Of a DNA stretch of 64,000 nucleotides, positions 36,947 to 46,467 are shown one piece after another. The notes under the pieces were generated by a model. It was given only the letters and a program-made list of their open reading frames with translations, had not been told where the DNA came from and searched no databases. The DNA is taken from contig NZ_VIRN01000035.1 of NCBI RefSeq assembly GCF_008107725.1, positions 124,001-188,000 of the forward strand, read 5' to 3'. How positions within the stretch are numbered: the stretch's first letter is position 1; every line of letters begins with the position of its first letter. The DNA comes from Marinobacter sp. BW6 (GTDB lineage Bacteria; Pseudomonadota; Gammaproteobacteria; Pseudomonadales; Oleiphilaceae). The position numbers and the translations under genes were made by a program.

Positions 36947-38119
36947 ATGCGGTTAAAAAATGTCGTAAAGGCTGCGCTGCTAGCCAGCCTTTTGGGAAGT
37001 GGGAGTGCTGTCGCTGAGGACTGGTCCCGCGAGGCCATCCTCAAATTTGATACCCGGGAAGTGCTCGGCGCACTCGAAGATGCCCTGGTGGTGCATGATG
37101 AAATCCCCACGTTGGAGGAAAGCACTTTTATTGGCCGAGATCAGGGGGATGCGGAAGCGGATCTCGACGAGCTGGTAGAAGATGCGATGTCGTTGTTCGA
37201 ATCAGAGGCTATCAACGATCTGCGAACGCAATATCGCGAGCTTGAGGAGCGTATCGAAGAGCAGAAAAAGAACCTAAGCGAGTATCGCTCTGAACGCGTG
37301 TTGGCGGTAGAGGATGGGCGCAGTTTGCGAACGCAGCTGATGCCCGGAGATACCCTAAAGAGCTATGTCGCGGTGACTAAAGCAGATTACGACATGCTTA
37401 TCGAAGCCTCTGAAAACAATATTGAGGCTTACGAAGAAGAAAAGGCACGGACCATGACTCAGATGAGTCAGGCTCTGAATGCCATCGGTGTCGATCTCGA
37501 CTCTGATCAGCTCGAGGCGATGATGTCCTCTGTAGTGGGCGATGACATTGTCAGCATGTCCGTGGTGTTCAATGCCATAAAAGATATGACCACCCAGCTG
37601 GCAGAACTGACCCAGAGCTCTGGTGAGGATCTGGCTCATGCCAAGAAATACTACGGCATGGTGGTCGTTCTGCACCGGATTATGGCCCATATGCAGGCCA
37701 GCTTCATTGCAGATGTGGACGAAACATACCTCCCGAAACTTACTCAGTATCGCGATAACGCACAGTCAAACATTGAGGAATCAAGGGACCTGATAAGCGA
37801 GGGCGGCAACGAGGAAACCCTCGAAAACAACATCGAGTCGAACAAGCTCACCATACGAGTCATTGAACTTTACGCGGACATGCTTGAGGGACAAAGAGAC
37901 AAGGTTGCCGCAGCTCACGAGGTGACGGTGCGTGAGATGAAGGTGGCTGACAACACCTACCGCACGGTGTCTTTGAGCTCCTCCGTGGTCAGCATGATTC
38001 GCGAAGGCGCCAATACCTTTGATCAGCTTATCTCCTTGCAGATGCCCGATATCCGGGAGTTCCAGAATGAAGAGGTTCGTGAGGAATTCCGGAATTTGAC
38101 AGAGCGGTTGGCGCTTTGA
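36947..38119 (+). CDS. Exported coiled-coil protein
   Basis: 390 residues with a signal peptide (about 1-23, ending GSAVAE). The mature protein is strongly acidic and almost wholly helical. A long heptad-like region at about 85-175 (YRELEERIEEQKKNLSEYRS) and further helices suggest an extended periplasmic rod. No known domain is recognised. It could span the periplasm or brace an inner-membrane complex. It belongs to the run of envelope genes inserted in the DISARM-like operon. A 94-base gap separates it from the lipoprotein gene. Confidence 0.65.
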   Translation: MRLKNVVKAALLASLLGSGSAVAEDWSREAILKFDTREVLGALEDALVVHDEIPTLEESTFIGRDQGDAEADLDELVEDAMSLFESEAINDLRTQYRELEERIEEQKKNLSEYRSERVLAVEDGRSLRTQLMPGDTLKSYVAVTKADYDMLIEASENNIEAYEEEKARTMTQMSQALNAIGVDLDSDQLEAMMSSVVGDDIVSMSVVFNAIKDMTTQLAELTQSSGEDLAHAKKYYGMVVVLHRIMAHMQASFIADVDETYLPKLTQYRDNAQSNIEESRDLISEGGNEETLENNIESNKLTIRVIELYADMLEGQRDKVAAAHEVTVREMKVADNTYRTVSLSSSVVSMIREGANTFDQLISLQMPDIREFQNEEVREEFRNLTERLAL

Positions 38120-38213
38120 GGTTTGGCAGAGGTTGGCAGCGAAATGCCATCGAAACTGATATCGAAGTTAGTGAACGACAAATGCTTTTTTTTTGCTTTA
38201 AAGGAACTGTTGT

Positions 38214-38834
38214 ATGAAGAATGTTTTTGCACTGCTGCTGGTACTCATTACAACGACGGGCTGTGCCGGCTTTCAGTCAAACAATCTCCCCAACCTGTCC
38301 GAATCGGACATGGATTTCGTGAAACAGGATAACAAGGTGGTTGTTTTTTCCCGATTCAAGGTCGACAGCACCAGTGTAATCCTTGATCGAGACATAGCAG
38401 CGTCGTACCAGAAAAAGAAATTCGATGAGGCGCTGGTTAACTCTGGATGCTGCGAAATTTCTGATGACTCGGCGAATTCAGACCTGGTCTTGTCGGTGAA
38501 ATCTACTGACCACAGCAATTCCGCTGCTGTAATTCCAGCGATTCTAACTGGAGCCTCTCTATATACGATCCCTTCCTGGGTAACAGAGACCCGCGATTTC
38601 GAAGTCCAGGTAGACAACAAGCAGGGAAAGACAGAGACGTATGAGCTCAGAGACTCCTTCGTGCTGGTTCAGTGGTTACCAATGATGTTCGCTTTTCCCT
38701 TCCAGGGCGGCCCCATCGCGAATGGTGAGGATCTGACCCAGAACATTGTCAGGAATCTGTTACTGCAAATTGAGCGAGACGATTTTTTGAAAGATTCCCA
38801 GACAACGCCTGATATGTCGCTGTCGAAAAACTAA
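38214..38834 (+). CDS. Lipoprotein of unknown function
   Basis: 206 residues. The short hydrophobic signal ends in TTTGC (lipidated Cys at about residue 17). The mature protein has SKFRVD-like strands and a central, unusually hydrophobic stretch (AAVIPAILTGASLYTIPSW). A second one follows (WLPMMFAFPFQGGP), a layout reminiscent of small outer-membrane-assembly lipoproteins. No family is assigned. AAGGAAC precedes the ATG. It ends 20 bases before the DUF262 gene. Confidence 0.65.
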   Translation: MKNVFALLLVLITTTGCAGFQSNNLPNLSESDMDFVKQDNKVVVFSRFKVDSTSVILDRDIAASYQKKKFDEALVNSGCCEISDDSANSDLVLSVKSTDHSNSAAVIPAILTGASLYTIPSWVTETRDFEVQVDNKQGKTETYELRDSFVLVQWLPMMFAFPFQGGPIANGEDLTQNIVRNLLLQIERDDFLKDSQTTPDMSLSKN

Positions 38835-38854
38835 AACGAACAAATGGGGTAAGT

Positions 38855-40804
38855 GTGTCTGCATCCGACAACGTAATCCAATCTTTGACCACGATTAGCG
38901 CGCTCTTCGCAGATCGATGCTTTCGCGTGCCGGACTACCAGCGAGGGTATGCATGGGAGGCACCTCAGGTGGAAGCGCTTCTGGAAGATTTGGAGGTTCT
39001 CGCTGAATCTGAAATCGGCCTTAGCCTGCATTACACGGGAACACTGGTTCTCGTACCTTCCGCCAAGTCAGCGGGCGACCAAGAGGTTTTCGATATCGTG
39101 GATGGTCAACAGCGATTGACCACGTTGTCGATGCTCCTGAACATTCTCATAAAAAAATGTGCTTGCGATGATGATGACCAGATACCACTAGATGATTTAT
39201 ATCAAAAGTACATCTCAAGAGGCGTTAAGGGCATAAATGAGATTCCGACGCTCAAGCTGAACAGTGATATCGAACCGTTTTTCCGTCGGCTACTGGATGA
39301 CAAAGCTGAGGGGGAAAACATTGAATTTCTCTCTGAGAAACGACTAAAAGACGCCTACAGGAAAATGAATGCCTGGGCGGAAGAAAATGCGAGCACCACG
39401 AGAGACGCTCGTAAGTGGATAGACGTTGTCACTTGCGGCCTGGGGCTGATCGTATATCAGCCTCAAGATGAAAACGAAGCTGGGATGATGTTTGAAGTAA
39501 TTAACAATCGTGGCAAGCCCCTGACTGAACTTGAGAAGGTTAAGAACTACCTCATCTACTACGCGATTAAAAAAGATGCATCCAAGCTCAAGGATACGAT
39601 TAACGAAGAGTGGGGACGCATTCTCAAGCACTTGGCGCTCGCCCATCAAATGCGCGATATCGATAATCAGCAGCTGTTGCGCTCTGCCGCGATCGTTTAT
39701 TTCGGGTTCAGAAAGCAGGAAAGCAACGCTGCCTACAACAAGATCAAGGAGGAGTTTTCCCTCCATGACAATGACCTAAGCCACGCAAAGAAGCTCTCAG
39801 ATTTTGTTGAATTTTTATCCCGTTGCGCCCGATATTATGAGGCTTTGTTCAACTATAAATCCCGTTTTCGAGATGATGATTTGTTCAAGGGAACAGGCAT
39901 TGTTGAACAAATTGAGTTGATAAGGGCGCAAACCGCCCATTCGGGGATCCTACCTTTATTTCTCTGCCTGATGTGGCTTTACCACAATCGTGTGATCAAC
40001 GAGAAAGCTCTCCACGCAAAATTACATTTGATAGAGCGAGTGAATTTTCGAGTGTACATGATACCTGTTGGTGGCGTTCGCTCAGACAGCGGTCATGGGG
40101 AGCTGTTTCGGATAGCTCATGATCTTTTTTGCAGACTTGGTGGTGATACCAGTGCCCAGCTACCTGATCACGAAATAGAAAAAGCGTTAGCCGAATGCGA
40201 GTTCTGGTTGAAAGAATTCGCTTTTGAATACGGCCATCGGAACCTGGACGAGTTTAAAGAGTGTTTCAGATTAAACCCGTTGGACACTAACCAGGATTTT
40301 TATAAGTGGCGCGGGCTCAGATACTTTCTCGTGAACTATGAGCAGTACCTTGATCCCTCACGAAAGATCAACATTGACCTAGTTAAACAGAGACGTGATT
40401 CCACGAGTCGGCACAACGACTATTTCTCAATAGAGCATATTTACGCCCAGAGCTGCGAGCTTGCAGGAAAAGAAGAGCTGGAAACTGCGCGTCAAAAACG
40501 CCGGCTTGGAAATTTCATGCTTCTGGAATGGGGCGTAAATAGTAGTGTCAGCAATAACCCGATTGAGGAGAAATTGGGGCACCTGGAACTGAACGCCAAT
40601 AAGGAAAAGGGTACCAAGCTAGCCCAGACGGGAAGACTATTTGATGATTTTGAAACGGTATTTGGCCAAAAGCCTCGGGATTACAGAAAGAAGTTGAAGG
40701 ATAAAACCCGGTTTAGAAAGTACAAGGAACTCCTTAATCATGCGGAAGCAAGGTTGATTGATTTTGCTGAAAGTCGATGGGCGTTCGATTCGGAAAAAAA
40801 CTAA
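38855..40804 (+). CDS. DUF262/DUF1524 protein, GmrSD-like type IV restriction enzyme
   Basis: 649 residues. The N-terminal DUF262 (ParB/sulfiredoxin-like NTPase) carries FRVPDYQRGYAW and FDIVDGQQRLTTL. The C-terminal DUF1524 HNH-like nuclease carries FSIEHIYAQ and RLGNFMLLEWGVNSSVSNNP. This GmrS-GmrD fusion layout is typical of type IV enzymes that cut DNA with modified cytosines, such as glucosylated T-even DNA. The start is a GTG. It sits inside the envelope-gene run and is codirectional with it. Substrate specificity cannot be told from sequence. Confidence 0.85.
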   Translation: MSASDNVIQSLTTISALFADRCFRVPDYQRGYAWEAPQVEALLEDLEVLAESEIGLSLHYTGTLVLVPSAKSAGDQEVFDIVDGQQRLTTLSMLLNILIKKCACDDDDQIPLDDLYQKYISRGVKGINEIPTLKLNSDIEPFFRRLLDDKAEGENIEFLSEKRLKDAYRKMNAWAEENASTTRDARKWIDVVTCGLGLIVYQPQDENEAGMMFEVINNRGKPLTELEKVKNYLIYYAIKKDASKLKDTINEEWGRILKHLALAHQMRDIDNQQLLRSAAIVYFGFRKQESNAAYNKIKEEFSLHDNDLSHAKKLSDFVEFLSRCARYYEALFNYKSRFRDDDLFKGTGIVEQIELIRAQTAHSGILPLFLCLMWLYHNRVINEKALHAKLHLIERVNFRVYMIPVGGVRSDSGHGELFRIAHDLFCRLGGDTSAQLPDHEIEKALAECEFWLKEFAFEYGHRNLDEFKECFRLNPLDTNQDFYKWRGLRYFLVNYEQYLDPSRKINIDLVKQRRDSTSRHNDYFSIEHIYAQSCELAGKEELETARQKRRLGNFMLLEWGVNSSVSNNPIEEKLGHLELNANKEKGTKLAQTGRLFDDFETVFGQKPRDYRKKLKDKTRFRKYKELLNHAEARLIDFAESRWAFDSEKN

Positions 40805-40812
40805 GGAACTTT

Positions 40813-41073
40813 ATGCGATTTAAATTGCTATTCACTGGCTTAGTGGCGTCATCGTTAACATTTGCCGGCGCGGAAGTCGAACCTCCGAACTCGGTCTCTG
40901 TGCTGAACCTTTCAAACGAACAGGTTGAGCTATGGGTAAATGGCGAATATCGGGAGCTGAACGCCGGTACCGCACTGCTTTATCCCTGCCTGCAAGGTGA
41001 AAAAGTAGAGTTACAGCTTGATCTGAAACTGGACTACGTCCGGTGTGGCGAGAAGAGGGAGATTCGCGAGTGA
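40813..41073 (+). CDS. Small exported protein
   Basis: 86 residues: a signal peptide of about 20 residues (MRFKLLFTGLVASSLTFAGA), then a short beta-rich mature domain with LNLSNEQVELWVNGEYRELNAGT and a pair of cysteines. No family is recognised. AAGGAACTTT precedes the ATG at 40813. Its stop codon overlaps the next gene's GTG by 4 bases (GTGA), so the two exported proteins are made together. Confidence 0.55.
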   Translation: MRFKLLFTGLVASSLTFAGAEVEPPNSVSVLNLSNEQVELWVNGEYRELNAGTALLYPCLQGEKVELQLDLKLDYVRCGEKREIRE

Positions 41074-41369
41074 ATAGGTTTTTGGCAGTTTTGTCCGCAT
41101 GCGCGGTGCTTACGGCTTGTGGCGGGGGTGGTGATAACTCGGATGGATCCAAAGCTTCCACCTACAGCTCCTGCACTATTACTCAGTCCGATGCTCTTCT
41201 AGCTGAGGACCGGTCTAAAGATATTAGCCAATGCTGGGATGGCGTTGACTATGAGGAGCAGAACCTTGCGCTCAACTGGTGTGCGGAAAAGGTTAGCGCT
41301 TATATCGACTCTGAGTATGTTTTTGGGCATTCCGTTGAGTATCAGGTTGCGTCGACGAATTGCTCATAA
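41070..41369 (+). CDS. Small lipoprotein
   Basis: 99 residues. The signal ends in the lipobox LTAC (Cys at about 18), followed by a Gly-rich linker (GGGGDN), as in many outer-membrane lipoproteins. The remaining 75 residues contain four cysteines, which may form disulphides. No family is recognised. The start is the GTG that overlaps the preceding stop codon. Confidence 0.55.
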   Translation: MNRFLAVLSACAVLTACGGGGDNSDGSKASTYSSCTITQSDALLAEDRSKDISQCWDGVDYEEQNLALNWCAEKVSAYIDSEYVFGHSVEYQVASTNCS

Positions 41370-41453
41370 AGGCTCAGGGCGAGGATAAAAGGAAATTGCT
41401 AACAAGTAATTGCTCAAAGACCGAGAAATTATTGGAAAGACACGGAGATCGTA

Positions 41454-41801
41454 ATGTCTGAAATAGGAAATACTTCAAACGGATTGGAGTCGAAGGGATT
41501 CTTTTCAAAGCTGGTAAACGGCGACTTTGGATTGGCGAAAACATATTGGCTCTATGGCTTTGTGGTCGGGATAGTGATCAACGTTCTTACACGGATTGTT
41601 CCTTCTCTGGGTGCCCTTGCAGTGATTCTCGCCCTGGCAATCCCTTACCAGGTAATGGTTCTCCTTGGGGTATGGCGTGCGGCGGAAAAGTATCAGGGGC
41701 GCAAGGCCTGGGCCATTCTGGCAAAGGTCGCCGCCGTACTTGGTTGGTTGGGGGTGTTGGCCAGCCTTGGTGTTTTTATCGAGATACTTGGCTACCTGTA
41801 A
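41454..41801 (+). CDS. Small integral membrane protein
   Basis: 115 residues with three membrane helices at about 31-48, 52-73 and 88-112, a short cytoplasmic N-terminus and the loop WRAAEKYQGRKAWA. It resembles small proteobacterial membrane proteins of unknown role. It ends 10 bases before the next exported-protein gene, which has AGGAG over its boundary, so the two are co-translated. Confidence 0.65.
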   Translation: MSEIGNTSNGLESKGFFSKLVNGDFGLAKTYWLYGFVVGIVINVLTRIVPSLGALAVILALAIPYQVMVLLGVWRAAEKYQGRKAWAILAKVAAVLGWLGVLASLGVFIEILGYL

Positions 41802-41811
41802 GGAGTCTTGC

Positions 41812-42843
41812 ATGAAAGGGCTCCTGCTACTGGTTGTGTTGCTTACATGTTCGTCATCGCTTGAGGCGATTGAACCAAATCAAGGGAACCTCTCTGGACT
41901 CGCGGAAGCCTATGGCTTTGTGATGGGACAGAATCTGTCGCTGGACAGAATTTCCCGCGAATATCCAGCTCTAGCCCGGGAGGCTCTGCTGGCTAAGCTC
42001 GCCTTTGAAAGAACATTTGGGGATATCCATGACCAGCTGAACCCGAAATTCATCGAATTTATGGGAGAGGAGAGATTTCGGGAGTATAGGGCGCAACTTG
42101 AAGGCCAGTTAAATGAGATGAACGGGCAGCAAAAGATCACGCGAGCGATTGCTGAGAGCTTTCTCGAGGATGTCCGCAAGCGGGCTGAGGGCGAAATCTA
42201 TAGCCCCACGCTTGAGTACCTCTTGGCAATAAGGTTTGGTGATAATCCCGTTCAGGAGTATGCCAGAGGTTTTCGCCAGCGATTTCATACCGATGGGTCT
42301 GGTAAATCTCTTGGTGTGGTTATGAACCTTCAATTGCCTCAATCCTGGCAGGAGCAGGAGGGAAACCGGCCGCATATCGTCCGCAAATGGAAAAGCGATG
42401 CGGGCACAGGCATGGAGCTGATAATGCTGCAGGTTAGAGGTACTGAAGGTGTCTCAATAACCCGTGCAGATGTTGCCGAGATGATGCAACCAGGCGAGAT
42501 AGAGGGCCTTGTTCCGTATGGTGGCGCTTTGCAGGACTACGGAATGGTGTCGGTTGAGGGGTTGCCGGGTTATTTCATGGATTTTGACTTGCTGATGGAA
42601 AGGGCTGGCATGGCGATTTACCAGAAATTACGCCAGTACACGTTTTTCTATCACGACCGTATGGTCGCCGTTCAGTGTTCTGCCGGCGCTCTAGAGCGTG
42701 ACCATGAGTTAGTCGAGACTCAGTTTGGAAAGATAAAGCCGTTGTGTGCCCAGGTTTTTAACTCTGTGGTATTGCCAGAGAAGTATCTGAAACCAGAGCC
42801 TGAAAGGCATGGTGGTGAGGATGTGGTTATGCCCTCTATTTAG
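41812..42843 (+). CDS. Exported protein of unknown function
   Basis: 343 residues with a signal peptide (1-19, ending SLEA). The first 150 mature residues are helical. The second half is beta-rich, with VVMNLQLPQSW, FMDFDLLMERAG and an FFYHDRMVAVQCS strand. No family is recognised. The ATG at 41812 with AGGAG 6 bases upstream is preferred to an upstream in-frame start that would overlap the previous gene. It is the last envelope gene before Zorya II. Confidence 0.65.
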   Translation: MKGLLLLVVLLTCSSSLEAIEPNQGNLSGLAEAYGFVMGQNLSLDRISREYPALAREALLAKLAFERTFGDIHDQLNPKFIEFMGEERFREYRAQLEGQLNEMNGQQKITRAIAESFLEDVRKRAEGEIYSPTLEYLLAIRFGDNPVQEYARGFRQRFHTDGSGKSLGVVMNLQLPQSWQEQEGNRPHIVRKWKSDAGTGMELIMLQVRGTEGVSITRADVAEMMQPGEIEGLVPYGGALQDYGMVSVEGLPGYFMDFDLLMERAGMAIYQKLRQYTFFYHDRMVAVQCSAGALERDHELVETQFGKIKPLCAQVFNSVVLPEKYLKPEPERHGGEDVVMPSI

Positions 42844-42963
42844 CCGTCAAGGGTTCCGCACCCGTTAATCAGCATGTGAGTGAATTGTTGTGCTCAGGAA
42901 GAGCAAATGACTTCGAGGGATTTGAAGCTGCGTGGTATCTAACTTCGAAACTATGGAGTCTTT

Positions 42964-44586
42964 ATGTTCTCGGTACCTCTGGAGAACGCAGTAGCCTCAG
43001 TTGAGGTTGGTCTTGTCACAGATATTTTTATTGGTCTGTTGCTGTTTGTATTCATACTTGCCTGTATCTGGAAGCGACTGAACAAACACCATTCGTTTAC
43101 GCAATACGCGCCTACGCTGCTCACTACATTGGGTATTCTGGGTACCTTTTTCGGTATCGTCGCAGGGTTGCTGGCATTCGATGTTCAAAACATTGATGGA
43201 AGCATCGAAGGCCTGTTAAGCGGCATGAAGACGGCGTTCATCACCAGTCTGGCCGGGATGTTCCTTTCGATTGTTTACAAAGTTCTTGTGTCAGTGGGGA
43301 TTCTTTATGTTGCTGATTCTGAGGAAATTGATGAAGACCAGATTGGCGCCGCAGAATTGTACGCCGTCATGCGGGAGCAACGTGATGGTATCAGTGCACT
43401 GAACCAGGCGATTGGAAGCGGGGATGAGTCCAGTCTTACCGGCCAGATGAAATTGATGCGATCGGACATCAATGATGCGGACAAGCAGGCTCGCAAAGAA
43501 TTCTCAGAGTTTCAGGAAAAGCTCTGGATCAAGCTTCAGGACTTCGCAGATATGTTGTCGAAATCTGCGACGGAAACCGTTATCGAGGCGCTCAAACAGG
43601 TCATTACTGACTTTAATAACAATCTGACCGAGCAGTTTGGAGAGAACTTCAAGGAATTGAACAAAGCCGTGGAGAAACTGGTCGAGTGGCAAGAGAACTA
43701 CAAAGTTCAGATTGATGAAATGACCCAGCAGTACGCCCAAGGCGTAACTGCGATCACTGAGACAGAGTCTGCCGTTGCAAAGATTCAGGAGCATACCACG
43801 CAGATTCCTGACTCCATGACCAAGCTGGGTGAAGTGATGACAGTGAATCAACATCAGATTGATGAGCTAGGCCGTCACCTTGAGGCATTTAAAGATGTTC
43901 GCGATAAGGCTGTTGAGGCGGTTCCGCAGCTAAAAGAGCAAATTGGCCTTACAGTGGAGGGGGTTCAGGACGCCTCCAAACAGTTGGTTGAGGGGATAAC
44001 GAAAGCTACCGAAAGCTATCAAGAAGTAATCTCCCAAGGCGTTACCGAGTTCACCGATAGCGCACGGCAGGTCAATGAATCCTTGCAGAGCACTTCAGAC
44101 GCTATGTACAAGAGCTCAGAGCAAACCAGTCAGCTTTTCTCCGACATGGCTGATGACCTCCATAGCAATTTCCGTACGCTAGCTGCTGAGATGAACGACC
44201 AAACCAAATCAATTGGTGATTCGCTAAGAGAGTCAGGCAAAGCGGTCGTTGAAGAAGCTGAGCGCAGCCGCGAAGCCTTCGAGTCGGGCTTGGAGGGTAT
44301 GCGCAATCAATTAAGCAGCAATCTTGAGCAGATGGCAGATCAGCAGGCAGCTCAATTTCAGAGCTTGGTTACAGGTCTCAAGGAAGCGATGGAGCAATCG
44401 ATTCGAAGGAGCGCCGAATCTGTTGAGGGCAGCATAGAAATTCTGGACCAGGCCCTGCAGGCGGAGATCAACCGTTCAATGGAGCAGATGGGCCACGCCT
44501 TGGCAACCATTACCGGCCAATTCACAGAGGACTACCGTGGACTGGTCGATCAAATGAACCAAGTTGTTCGTGCACGCGCCTCATAA
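42964..44586 (+). CDS. zorA: Zorya type II ZorA, MotA-like motor protein
   Basis: 540 residues. Membrane helices lie at about 18-36, 49-68 and 86-106, with the stator pattern LLTTLGILGTFFGIVAGLLA then MKTAFITSLAGMFLSIVYKV. A coiled-coil tail of about 400 residues follows. It is shorter and clearly distinct in sequence from the first ZorA in this island (19756-21792). Together with ZorB it should form the proton-driven sensor of phage entry. GGAG precedes the ATG. The ZorB gene follows after 9 bases. Confidence 0.9.
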   Translation: MFSVPLENAVASVEVGLVTDIFIGLLLFVFILACIWKRLNKHHSFTQYAPTLLTTLGILGTFFGIVAGLLAFDVQNIDGSIEGLLSGMKTAFITSLAGMFLSIVYKVLVSVGILYVADSEEIDEDQIGAAELYAVMREQRDGISALNQAIGSGDESSLTGQMKLMRSDINDADKQARKEFSEFQEKLWIKLQDFADMLSKSATETVIEALKQVITDFNNNLTEQFGENFKELNKAVEKLVEWQENYKVQIDEMTQQYAQGVTAITETESAVAKIQEHTTQIPDSMTKLGEVMTVNQHQIDELGRHLEAFKDVRDKAVEAVPQLKEQIGLTVEGVQDASKQLVEGITKATESYQEVISQGVTEFTDSARQVNESLQSTSDAMYKSSEQTSQLFSDMADDLHSNFRTLAAEMNDQTKSIGDSLRESGKAVVEEAERSREAFESGLEGMRNQLSSNLEQMADQQAAQFQSLVTGLKEAMEQSIRRSAESVEGSIEILDQALQAEINRSMEQMGHALATITGQFTEDYRGLVDQMNQVVRARAS

Positions 44587-44595
44587 GGAACATGT

Positions 44596-45303
44596 ATGGC
44601 CCAGTTTTTAAAACCGAAAGCCTCCGAGCAAGAGGAAAACCATTGGCTGTCCGTATCCGATTTGATGGCGGGCTTGATGGTGGTTTTCCTGTTTATTGCA
44701 ATTGCATTGATGCGTAACGCCTTGCTTGAAAGAGATCGAATCAAAGAGGTAGCTGTTGCCTATCAGGAAACCCAGGTCGATATTTACAACGCCTTGGTCG
44801 ACGAATTCTCAAAGAATCTACCTCGATGGAACGCCGAAATCGATAAGGATACGCTCACCTTTACCTTCAAGTCGCCGGAAGTTCTGTTTGAACGGGGAGA
44901 AATCGACTTGAGCGAGGAATATCGGGCCTTGCTTGGTGACTTCTTTCCTAGATACATGGAGGTTCTCGATGGCTTTAAAGACTCAATCAATGAGGTCCGA
45001 ATAGAAGGACATACCAGTAGCATCTGGAACCGCTCTACCAGTCCTACGGATGCATACTTTAAGAACATGCAACTGTCGCAGGGTCGGACCAGAAGTGTTC
45101 TCGAGTACATATACAGGCTCGGGGACATCCAGCCTTATCAGGACTGGATCAAATCGCATATAGCGGCAGTTGGGTTTTCCTCTGCCAAGCCCATCATTGG
45201 CATCGATGGTGAGGAAGACCTAACTAAAAGCCGTCGCGTTACTTTTCGTGTGGTCTCAAATGCAGATATTCGCATCAAGCAGATTCTGGAGATTGATGGA
45301 TGA
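44596..45303 (+). CDS. zorB: Zorya type II ZorB, MotB-like stator protein
   Basis: 235 residues. One N-terminal membrane helix is preceded by WLSVSDLMAG, with Asp22 as the likely proton carrier. An OmpA-like domain (about 90-220) follows with VRIEGHTSS, VGFSSAKPI and SRRVTFRVV. The usual D of the GHTD motif is replaced by S here, so peptidoglycan contacts may differ. It overlaps the zorE start by 4 bases (ATGA). Confidence 0.9.
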   Translation: MAQFLKPKASEQEENHWLSVSDLMAGLMVVFLFIAIALMRNALLERDRIKEVAVAYQETQVDIYNALVDEFSKNLPRWNAEIDKDTLTFTFKSPEVLFERGEIDLSEEYRALLGDFFPRYMEVLDGFKDSINEVRIEGHTSSIWNRSTSPTDAYFKNMQLSQGRTRSVLEYIYRLGDIQPYQDWIKSHIAAVGFSSAKPIIGIDGEEDLTKSRRVTFRVVSNADIRIKQILEIDG

Positions 45304-46424
45304 AGCTGCACTTCCCCGTTGAGCAACTGTGGGCTCAAGTTCGGAAAATGGGCGCCGCTGAACGCCCCTATACATTGAATATCTCGTTGCCTGATCCCTT
45401 GCCCGACATCGTGAATCGGTTCAATGAGGGGGGTGCCGAAATTGAACTGAAAGATGTCGAGACCACGGGCGGGTTGCTAAGCAGTAATGGAGCTCAAATT
45501 GTTCTCTATATTCCCGATCAGGGCCAGAATATTGATAGTGTTTTGGAGAATGGCCACGAGGGAAAAAAAGTGCATGTGGCGGATTGTCAAACCCTCGAAC
45601 AGATGAGGCAGCGTAACCGCTTTCAACGATATCGGGCTGTAGTGAACACATCTGGAGACTTTGAGGTCTTCGGGTACTCGAAGAATACCTTTAGCTCACG
45701 GGAGGGTAGTGCTCGCCTGCGAGTGTGTATTAATTGCCTCAAACATCTGAACTACCGCGGCTATGTTTCAACTCCAGCAAGGCAGCGAGAAATTCTGTCT
45801 CAATTCGATTTGAAGAATTTCTTTGCGCATTACAGCTCTCTTTTCCGTTATCTTCCGAAATCGTTCATCGAGGATAAAGGCGGTTACGCCGAGAACTGGA
45901 AAGAGGTTTCGGCTCGGTATAGAGAAAGCAAAGAGTATATTTGTGAAAGTTGCGGTGTCGATTTAAAACAAGCTAAAGCATTGCTCCACACCCATCACAT
46001 CGATGGCAACAAGCGGAATAACAATGAAGCGAATCTTCAAGCTCTGTGCGCTGATTGCCATCGTAAGCAGCCGTTGCATGATCACATGTACATCAAACAG
46101 CGTGACATGTTGATTATCCAGCAATTTCGAAAAGCTCAGAATATTATTGGTGCCTCGACAAGCTGGGATGAGTTGTTCGGGCTTGTGGATTCTGCATTTG
46201 AGGGACTACTCAGGCTGTATCAGCAACAAGGCAGTGCAAAACCCGAAATTGGTTATGAGATAACTGGAGCTGACGGCGCGGTTGTCGCTGAGTCGGAGAT
46301 TGCTTGGCCTTCTGCGGAGTTTGCTGTTGTAGGAAATGCCACTGAGAAAAATAACCTGGAGTCGATGGGCTGGAGGGCCGTTACGCTTGAGGAGGCTTTG
46401 CGAGAATTTAGGGACCGAAAATAG
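45300..46424 (+). CDS. zorE: Zorya type II ZorE, HNH endonuclease
   Basis: 374 residues. A Zn-bound HNH domain is at about 215-255: CESCGV, then HTHHIDGNKRNNN and CADCHRK. The N-terminal 200 residues are specific to the family. Type II Zorya replaces ZorC and ZorD by this single HNH protein, which acts on DNA after activation. The order zorA-zorB-zorE with a 4-base overlap identifies the subtype. A 44-base AT-rich gap precedes the next gene. Confidence 0.9.
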   Translation: MKLHFPVEQLWAQVRKMGAAERPYTLNISLPDPLPDIVNRFNEGGAEIELKDVETTGGLLSSNGAQIVLYIPDQGQNIDSVLENGHEGKKVHVADCQTLEQMRQRNRFQRYRAVVNTSGDFEVFGYSKNTFSSREGSARLRVCINCLKHLNYRGYVSTPARQREILSQFDLKNFFAHYSSLFRYLPKSFIEDKGGYAENWKEVSARYRESKEYICESCGVDLKQAKALLHTHHIDGNKRNNNEANLQALCADCHRKQPLHDHMYIKQRDMLIIQQFRKAQNIIGASTSWDELFGLVDSAFEGLLRLYQQQGSAKPEIGYEITGADGAVVAESEIAWPSAEFAVVGNATEKNNLESMGWRAVTLEEALREFRDRK

Positions 46425-46467
46425 GCTCGTTTGAGAGACACTTTATTTTTAAATAATTAAGGAAATT

